This document shows, in pieces, positions 58,296 through 64,000 of a DNA stretch of 64,000 nt (positions are counted from its first letter, which is position 1; each line of letters opens with the position of its first letter). This DNA comes from Buchnera aphidicola (Drepanosiphum platanoidis) (GTDB lineage Bacteria > Pseudomonadota > Gammaproteobacteria > Enterobacterales > Enterobacteriaceae): NCBI RefSeq assembly GCF_964020165.1, contig NZ_OZ026537.1, positions 248,001-312,000 of the forward strand. Reading direction: 5' to 3'. The notes beneath the pieces are model-generated. The model saw only the letters and a list, made by a program, of their open reading frames with translations. It was not told where the DNA came from and did no database searches. The translations under genes and the position numbers were made by a program.

Positions 58296-59510
58296 ATGTT
58301 TGTTAAAAATAATTCTAAAAAAGAAAAAGTAGTTTTAGCGTATTCAGGGGGATTAGATACTTCAGCTATTATTCCATGGTTAAAAGAAAATTATGATTTA
58401 GATGTAATTGCAATGGTTGCTGATGTAGGCCAATCAAAAAAAGATTTATTAGGGATTGAAACAAAAGCAATAAATTCTGGAGCATCAAAATGTTATGTTA
58501 TAGATTTAAAAAAAGTTTTTGTAAAAAAATATGTTTACCCTGTTTTAAAAACTGGAGCGTTATATGAAGGAAAATATTTGTTAGGAACAGCTATAGCTAG
58601 ACCTATAATAGCTAAAGCTCAAATTCAGTTGGCAAATAAAATCAAAGCAAAATTTGTTTGTCATGGAGCAACTGGAAAAGGAAATGATCAGGTAAGATTT
58701 GAAATGGCTTATGCTTTTTTATCTCCTAAAATTAAAATAATTGCTCCATGGAGAGAATGGAATATGAAATCTAGAAAAGATCTTATAAAATATTTAAAAA
58801 ATAAAAATATTACCACCGATGCTTCTTTAAAAAAAATATATAGTAGAGATGAAAATATATTTCATATTTCTACAGAAGGAGGTAATCTTGAAGATACTTG
58901 GAGTAAACCTAAAAAAAACACATGGGTATGGACTAAGAACCCAGAAATTTCTTCTGAAAAACCACAATATGTTTTAATAAGTATAAAAAAAGGACATGTA
59001 ATTGGAGTAGATAAAGTATTTATGTCTCCTATAAAATGTTTAAAAAAACTTAATTATATAGGTTCTTTGCATGGAGTAGGGAGAATAGATATTGTTGAAA
59101 ATCGTTTGATTGGAATGAAATCTAGAGGATGTTATGAAACTCCAGGGGGATCTATTATGTATGAGGCAATTCGATCAATAGAACAATTAACTTTAGATAG
59201 AGAATGTTTTTATTGGAGACAAATTATAGGATTGCAAATGTCACAAATTGTATATGATGGAAAATGGTTTTTGCCTATTAGAAAAGTTCTTCAGGTATCT
59301 TCTAATCAAATATCTAAAAAAGTCAATGGAGAAGTGTTGATTAAATTATATAAAGGTTCAATTACAGTTATTAAAAAACGATCTAATAATTCTATATATT
59401 CTAAATCTTATTCTACATTTGAAAAAGATTCCGTTTACAATCAGAAAGATGCATCTGGTTTTATAAACATATATTCTTTATCTTCAAAAATAATGTCAAA
59501 AAATAAATAA
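58296..59510 (+). CDS. argG: Argininosuccinate synthase
   Basis: Joins citrulline and aspartate with ATP. 404 residues, the short type. The ATP pyrophosphatase P-loop is AYSGGLDTSAIIPWL (about 14-28), followed by VADVGQ; GATGKGNDQVRFE and STEGGNLEDTW are substrate-binding signatures. A good ribosome-binding site (aggaga) precedes the ATG. It forms a pair with argH for the last two arginine steps. Confidence 0.98.
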   Translation: MFVKNNSKKEKVVLAYSGGLDTSAIIPWLKENYDLDVIAMVADVGQSKKDLLGIETKAINSGASKCYVIDLKKVFVKKYVYPVLKTGALYEGKYLLGTAIARPIIAKAQIQLANKIKAKFVCHGATGKGNDQVRFEMAYAFLSPKIKIIAPWREWNMKSRKDLIKYLKNKNITTDASLKKIYSRDENIFHISTEGGNLEDTWSKPKKNTWVWTKNPEISSEKPQYVLISIKKGHVIGVDKVFMSPIKCLKKLNYIGSLHGVGRIDIVENRLIGMKSRGCYETPGGSIMYEAIRSIEQLTLDRECFYWRQIIGLQMSQIVYDGKWFLPIRKVLQVSSNQISKKVNGEVLIKLYKGSITVIKKRSNNSIYSKSYSTFEKDSVYNQKDASGFINIYSLSSKIMSKNK

Positions 59511-59602
59511 TATTTCTTTATTTTATATTTTTTTAAATTTTTTAGTCTTTTTTTATAAAAATTTAATTATTTAAATTTAACTTTTAATAATAGGTTTTAA
59601 TT

Positions 59603-60985
59603 ATGAGTCTTTGGGGTGGTAGATTTAAAAAAAAATCTAATTTTTTTTTTAGTAAATTTAATAATTCTTTAAAATTTGATTATTTTTTAATAAAATTTGA
59701 TATCATTGCTTCTATTGCTTGGTCAAAAATTTTATGTTCTTCTAAAATTATTACTAAATCTGAACAAATTAAATTAGAAAATGCTTTGAATATATTATTG
59801 AAAGAAACTAAAGAAAATCCTAAAAAAATATTTTTAAGTCACGCAGAAGATATTCATTCTTGGGTAGAAGAACAGTTAATAAACATGATAGGTGATTTAG
59901 GTAAAAAATTGCATTCTGGAAGAAGTAGAAATGATCAAGTTTCAACAGATTTAAAATTATGGTGTAAATATCAAATAAATAAAATTAAAAAATTAATTTT
60001 AAAATTTCAAAATAAATTACTTAATCTTGCAGAAAATCACATTTCTTCTTATGTCTCGGGTTATACACATTTGCAAAATGCTCAACCTATTTCTTTTGCT
60101 CATTGGTTTTTAGCTTATTTCGAAATGTTTAAAAGAGATTTTCAAAGATTAGATGATTGTTTGTCGAGATTAGATATTAGTCCTTTGGGTTCAGGAGCAT
60201 TATCTGGAACTGCTGGGAATATTAATAGAGATAAACTAGCAAAATTAATGAATTTTAAAGAATCTACCGAAAATAGTTTAGATAGTGTTTCAGATAGAGA
60301 TTATGTAATTGAACTTTTATCTTCAGCTTCTATAAGTATGATGCATCTATCAAGATTTTCTGAAGATTTAATTTTTTTTAATTCCGGAGAATTAAATTTT
60401 ATAGAATTATCAGATTTAGTAACTTCTGGTTCATCTTTAATGCCTCAAAAAAAAAATCCTGATGCATTAGAGTTAATTAGAGGAAAAACGAGTGGAGTTT
60501 ATGGGTCTTTAATTTCTCTTTTGGTTTTATTAAAAGCTCTTCCTTTAGCTTATAATAAAGATCTACAAGAGGACAAAGAACATCTTTTTAAATCTATAAA
60601 TGTATGGAAAGATTGTATTCAGATGAGTATTATTGTTTTAAAAAATCTTAAAATAAATCATAAAATATGTAAAATTTCTGCTATGAAAGGATATAGTAAT
60701 TCTACTGATTTAGCTGATTATTTAGTTAGTAAAAAAATTGCTTTTAGAAGTGCACATGATATAGTTGGAAAAATTGTATTGTATGCAATTTCTAAAAATA
60801 AATCTTTAGAAGAACTAAATTTAGTTCAATTGAAAAAATATAGTTCAGTAATTTCTAAAGATGTTTATGAATATATTAGTTTAAATTCATGTATAAAAAA
60901 AAGAAATTCTAAAGGAGGTACTTCAAAATTTCAAGTTTTAAAAGCAATTAAGCGAGCAAAAAAATATTTAAAAAGTTATTATTAA
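59603..60985 (+). CDS. argH: Argininosuccinate lyase
   Basis: Splits argininosuccinate into arginine and fumarate. 460 residues (E. coli 457). Fumarase-superfamily signature [15 protein letters not shown] (about 277-291), plus [14 protein letters not shown] and [12 protein letters not shown] active-site segments. The final domain with [12 protein letters not shown] end is complete. 92 bp behind argG, likely co-transcribed. Confidence 0.98.
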   Translation: MSLWGGRFKKKSNFFFSKFNNSLKFDYFLIKFDIIASIAWSKILCSSKIITKSEQIKLENALNILLKETKENPKKIFLSHAEDIHSWVEEQLINMIGDLGKKLHSGRSRNDQVSTDLKLWCKYQINKIKKLILKFQNKLLNLAENHISSYVSGYTHLQNAQPISFAHWFLAYFEMFKRDFQRLDDCLSRLDISPLGSGALSGTAGNINRDKLAKLMNFKESTENSLDSVSDRDYVIELLSSASISMMHLSRFSEDLIFFNSGELNFIELSDLVTSGSSLMPQKKNPDALELIRGKTSGVYGSLISLLVLLKALPLAYNKDLQEDKEHLFKSINVWKDCIQMSIIVLKNLKINHKICKISAMKGYSNSTDLADYLVSKKIAFRSAHDIVGKIVLYAISKNKSLEELNLVQLKKYSSVISKDVYEYISLNSCIKKRNSKGGTSKFQVLKAIKRAKKYLKSYY

Positions 60986-61148
60986 TTTTTTTGTTAATCG
61001 CATTAATTTTTTAAAATTTTGTAATATTAATTAAAATATTTTTTAAAAAAAATATATAAAATATATTATACTTTGACAAATATTTTTTATATTTTTAAAA
61101 AATAAAATTTTTTATTTTTTTTAATATTAAATAAAGAGTAATATTATT

Positions 61149-61586
61149 ATGGATTTAACTAATAAAATCAATAAAAAAAAAATTTTCTTTAATCTCAAAA
61201 AAGTTTATATAAAAGATATTTCATTTGAAGCTCCAAATACTCCAAAAATATATAATGAAAAATGGAATCCAAAAACTTTATATAACGTTAATATTATTAA
61301 TAATGATGTTGAAGATAACTTATTCGAAATAATTTTACAAATATCTTTAAAAGTTATTATAAATTCAAAATTAGTATTTTTATGTGAAGTTCATCAAGCT
61401 GGATTATTTTTTTGTAAAAATATTCCACAGCATAAAATGTTATTTTTTTTAAGAGTGCAATTTCCTCATATTCTTTTTCCTTATGCAAGAGAATGTGTAT
61501 CTAATTTAATTTGTAGAAGTGGTTTTCCTCAGTTAAATTTAGATCCAATTAATTTTGAAAAATTATATAAAAATTTAAAAAATTAA
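61149..61586 (+). CDS. secB: Protein-export chaperone SecB
   Basis: Tetrameric cytoplasmic chaperone that hands precursors to SecA. 145 residues (E. coli 155). Clear motifs: VYIKDISFEAPNTPKIY, FLCEVHQAGLFF, ILFPYARECVSNLI and FPQLNLDPINFEKLY. The disordered acidic tail of E. coli SecB is missing. A weak sigma-70-like ttgaca at about 61074 precedes it. Confidence 0.94.
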   Translation: MDLTNKINKKKIFFNLKKVYIKDISFEAPNTPKIYNEKWNPKTLYNVNIINNDVEDNLFEIILQISLKVIINSKLVFLCEVHQAGLFFCKNIPQHKMLFFLRVQFPHILFPYARECVSNLICRSGFPQLNLDPINFEKLYKNLKN

Positions 61587-61675
61587 AAAAATGTTTTTTA
61601 TGTTTTATATTTTAATTTTTTAAGAAATAATTTAAATATTTTTAAAAATTTTGTTTTTTTATGTTTTATACTATT

Positions 61676-61705
61676 GTTAACAATAATTTTTTGATTATTG
61701 TTAAC
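61676..61705. terminator. Hairpin between convergent secB and rpoD
   Basis: gttaacaataat (61676-61687) and attattgttaac (61694-61705) form a perfect 12-bp stem with loop tttttg, between two convergent genes. Probably a bidirectional terminator. Confidence 0.7.
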
Positions 61706-61728
61706 TAAATTTCTTTATTATGTTATTT

Positions 61729-63552
61729 TTAATTATCTAAAAAACTTTTTAAAATTTCAGATCTACTTGGGTGTCTTAATTTTCTTAATGCTTTTGCTTC
61801 AATTTGTCGAATTCTTTCTCTAGTAACGTCAAATTGTTTTCCTACTTCTTCTAATGTATGATCAGTATTCATATCAATTCCAAATCTCATTCTTAAAACT
61901 TTTGCTTCTCTAGGTGTTAATCCAGATAAAATATTATTTGTTGCATGTTTTAAACTTTTTGAAGTAGCAGATTCTAATGGAAGCTCTAAATTTGTATCTT
62001 CGATGAAATCTCCTAAATGTGAATCTTCATCATCTCCAATTGGAGTTTCCATAGAAATTGGTTCTTTTGCAATTTTTAAAACTTTTCTAATTTTTTCTTC
62101 TGGTATAAGCATTTTTTCAGATAATTCTTCTGGAGTAGGTTCTCTACCTATTTCTTGCAGTATCTGACGTGAAATTCTATTTAATTTATTTATTGTTTCT
62201 ATCATATGAACAGGAATTCGAATTGTTCTGGCTTGATCCGCTATAGATCTAGTTATTGCTTGTCGAATCCACCATGTTGCATATGTAGAAAATTTATATC
62301 CTCTTCTATATTCAAATTTATCTACAGCTTTCATTAATCCAATGTTTCCTTCTTGAATCAAATCTAAAAATTGTAATCCTCTATTAGTATATTTTTTTGC
62401 AATTGAAATCACTAATCTTAAATTTGCTTCTACCATTTCTTTTTTTGCTTTTTTCGCTTGAATTTCTCCAATAGAAACCTTTTTATGAATTTTTTTTATA
62501 TCAGTAATTTTTATTCCTACTTTTTTTTCAATTTTTTTTAAATTTTCTATATAAAATTTTATTTTTTTTTTTATTTTTTTTATTTTTTTAAACCATGGGC
62601 TATTTTTTTTATTAAATATTTTTAGCCAAGTGTAGTTAGCTTCATTTTTTAAAAAATGATTAATAAAAATTTTTTTTGGTATTTTACCTTTTTTGATACA
62701 TAATAAAATTATTTTATTTTCTTGTTTTTTAATTTTTGTAATATGTTGTTTAATTTTATTTAATAAAAAATCAAATTGTTTTGGAACTAATTTAAACTGT
62801 TTAAATATTTTTGATAGTTTTTTAATTTCTTTAATAGATTTGTAATGATTACGTTTTTTTTTTTTAATTATTTTAATAGTTTTTAAATATTGATTTTTTA
62901 GTTTTAAAAATTTTTCATATACTAATTTTTTATTTATAGAATTTTCTGAAAAATTATTTGTATCTTCTTTTATTTTACATTTTTTTCTTTCAAAATAATC
63001 TTTTTTTTTAGCTTTTTTTATTTTTTTTTTTTTAGATTTTTTTTCTATAAATCCAATAATTATATCAGATAATTTTATTTTTCCTAAAATTGAAAAATTA
63101 TATTGCTCTAAAATATAATTAATAGAATTTGGAAATTCTGCTATAGAAGATTGTATTGTTCGAATTCCTTTTTCTATTCTTTTTGCTATTTTTATTTCTC
63201 CTTCTCTGGTTAATAGTTCAACCGTCCCCATTTCTCTCATATACATTCTTATTGGATCAGTGGTTTTTACAAGATCAGATTCTACATTAGATAATACTTG
63301 AGCTGCTTCTTCTACAGCATCATCATCAGTATTTTCAGTGTTTGAATTATTTAAAATTAAATTTTCTGTATCAGGAATTTTATCAACTACTTGAATGCCC
63401 ATGTCGTTAATCATTTGAATAATTTCATTTATTCTTTCAGAGTTTGATAAATCTTCAGGTAAATGATCATTAATTTCAGAAAAAGTTAAATAGCCTTGTT
63501 CTTTTCCATATTTTATAAGTTTTTTTAAACGAGATTTTGGGTTTTGATCCAT
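61729..63552 (-). CDS. rpoD: RNA polymerase primary sigma factor (sigma-70)
   Basis: 607 residues (E. coli 613). Region 1.1 at the N-terminus, region 1.2 ([21 protein letters not shown]), regions 2.1-2.4 ([34 protein letters not shown], then [20 protein letters not shown]), region 3 and region 4.2 ([21 protein letters not shown]) are intact. The non-conserved region between 1.2 and 2 (about 150-390) keeps its length but is nearly all Lys/Ile/Phe/Asn. It follows dnaG as in the E. coli macromolecular synthesis operon. Confidence 0.99.
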   Translation of the reverse strand: MDQNPKSRLKKLIKYGKEQGYLTFSEINDHLPEDLSNSERINEIIQMINDMGIQVVDKIPDTENLILNNSNTENTDDDAVEEAAQVLSNVESDLVKTTDPIRMYMREMGTVELLTREGEIKIAKRIEKGIRTIQSSIAEFPNSINYILEQYNFSILGKIKLSDIIIGFIEKKSKKKKIKKAKKKDYFERKKCKIKEDTNNFSENSINKKLVYEKFLKLKNQYLKTIKIIKKKKRNHYKSIKEIKKLSKIFKQFKLVPKQFDFLLNKIKQHITKIKKQENKIILLCIKKGKIPKKIFINHFLKNEANYTWLKIFNKKNSPWFKKIKKIKKKIKFYIENLKKIEKKVGIKITDIKKIHKKVSIGEIQAKKAKKEMVEANLRLVISIAKKYTNRGLQFLDLIQEGNIGLMKAVDKFEYRRGYKFSTYATWWIRQAITRSIADQARTIRIPVHMIETINKLNRISRQILQEIGREPTPEELSEKMLIPEEKIRKVLKIAKEPISMETPIGDDEDSHLGDFIEDTNLELPLESATSKSLKHATNNILSGLTPREAKVLRMRFGIDMNTDHTLEEVGKQFDVTRERIRQIEAKALRKLRHPSRSEILKSFLDN

Positions 63553-63653
63553 GATATGACTCTCATTTATAATGTTAATTTTTAAGTAGTTTTATAAAAA
63601 ATTTTTTTTATAATGTTTAAGTAATAATGAAAGTAATTAATTTTTATAACGAA

Positions 63654-64000
63654 CTAATTAAATTTTTTTTTTGTTATATATTTATTAATCTTCCAAAAAA
63701 TTTTTTTTTCTTTTTTTGTTAATTTTTTTTTTTTACTTTTTAAAATTATTTTTTCTTGTTTTCGTTCTAAAGATTCTAAATATAATTTTTTTATTATTTC
63801 TAAAAATATTATTTTAATTTTTTTTTTAGAAATCATATTATTCCATGAAGATAAATTTTGTAAAGTAGAAAATATTTTTTTGTTTCTATATACTTCTAAA
63901 ATTTTAGCGGTATTAACATTTTTTATATTTAAACAATTTTTTAATATATTTATAAATATCTTAGATTCTTTAGAGTTTATTTTTTTTATTTTTTTAAATT
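63654..64000 (-). CDS. dnaG: DNA primase DnaG (C-terminal part)
   Basis: Partial, cut by the window edge; the frame is open to base 64000, so an ATG at 63836 is internal. The visible ~115 residues are the helicase-binding domain: TAKILEVYRNKKIFSTLQNL, SSWNN, and SLERKQEKII, which align with the C-terminus of E. coli primase (TTGQLLEHYRG...TLEKLSMWDD...LLELRQEELI). Located upstream of rpoD on the same strand, 100 bp apart. Confidence 0.9.
   Translation of the reverse strand, partial: FKKIKKINSKESKIFINILKNCLNIKNVNTAKILEVYRNKKIFSTLQNLSSWNNMISKKKIKIIFLEIIKKLYLESLERKQEKIILKSKKKKLTKKEKKIFWKINKYITKKKFN

Overview
The window is a piece of a very AT-rich, strongly reduced gammaproteobacterial chromosome. 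Gene content and order match the aphid endosymbiont Buchnera aphidicola. The order fpr-epmA, rsmJ-ynfM-dapF-cyaY, rho-trxA-ilvC-ilvD, the isc genes, mnmG-atp operon, gyrB-dnaN-rpmH-rnpA-yidC-mnmE, groESL-efp, ftsY-rpoH, rpoCB-rplLJAK-nusG-secE and argGH is that of Buchnera, and many blocks keep the Escherichia coli order. Proteins are full of Lys, Asn, Ile and Phe and contain long poly-A tracts. Several genes expected at their usual places are gone (dnaA, hscA, the tufB copy, argECB), which suggests one of the more reduced Buchnera lineages. The strain assignment is inference.

Layout. 1-7471: end of hslU, fpr, epmA, an unrecognised orphan gene, rsmJ, an MFS transporter, dapF, cyaY. 7496-7923: three tRNAs (Pro, His, Arg). 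7962-13267: rho, trxA and the ilvD-ilvC pair for branched-chain amino acids. 13612-18090: tRNA-Trp, iscS-iscU-hscB-fdx (iron-sulfur assembly, without hscA) and der. 18091-19492: a gene-free 1.4 kb region holding a 237-bp, almost perfect palindrome (117-bp arms, 3-nt loop) upstream of mnmG. 19493-28417: mnmG and the complete ATP synthase operon (atpBEFHAGDC). 28496-36000: gyrB and dnaN (minus strand), rpmH, rnpA, a shortened yidC and mnmE. 36219-42766: tRNA-Phe, groESL behind a heat-shock promoter, efp, dnaC, rsmD, ftsY and rpoH. 43122-56386: hupA and the large minus-strand transcription/translation cluster rpoC-rpoB-rplL-rplJ-rplA-rplK-nusG-secE with four tRNAs. 56387-58295: a 1.9 kb gene desert. 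58296-64000: argG, argH, secB, rpoD and the end of dnaG.

Functionally the window is mostly informational and housekeeping: RNA polymerase core, both sigma factors (RpoD, RpoH), Rho, NusG, gyrase B, the sliding clamp, the DnaC helicase loader, primase, ribosomal proteins, tRNA modification (MnmE/MnmG), protein folding and targeting (GroESL, SecB, SecE, FtsY, YidC), Fe-S assembly and ATP synthesis. The symbiotic supply functions visible are IlvC/IlvD, DapF and ArgG/ArgH.

The most striking structure is the giant palindrome in the divergent der-mnmG interval. It combines with the absence of dnaA from its locus between dnaN and rpmH while dnaC is kept, which raises the possibility of a DnaA-independent origin or another structural role. 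Other points are the reduction of YidC to its insertase core, HscB and the IscU chaperone motif kept without hscA alongside, a thioredoxin with a WCNPC active site, and A-runs up to 20 nt inside rpoB. No CRISPR array, insertion sequence, prophage or laterally acquired island was seen.
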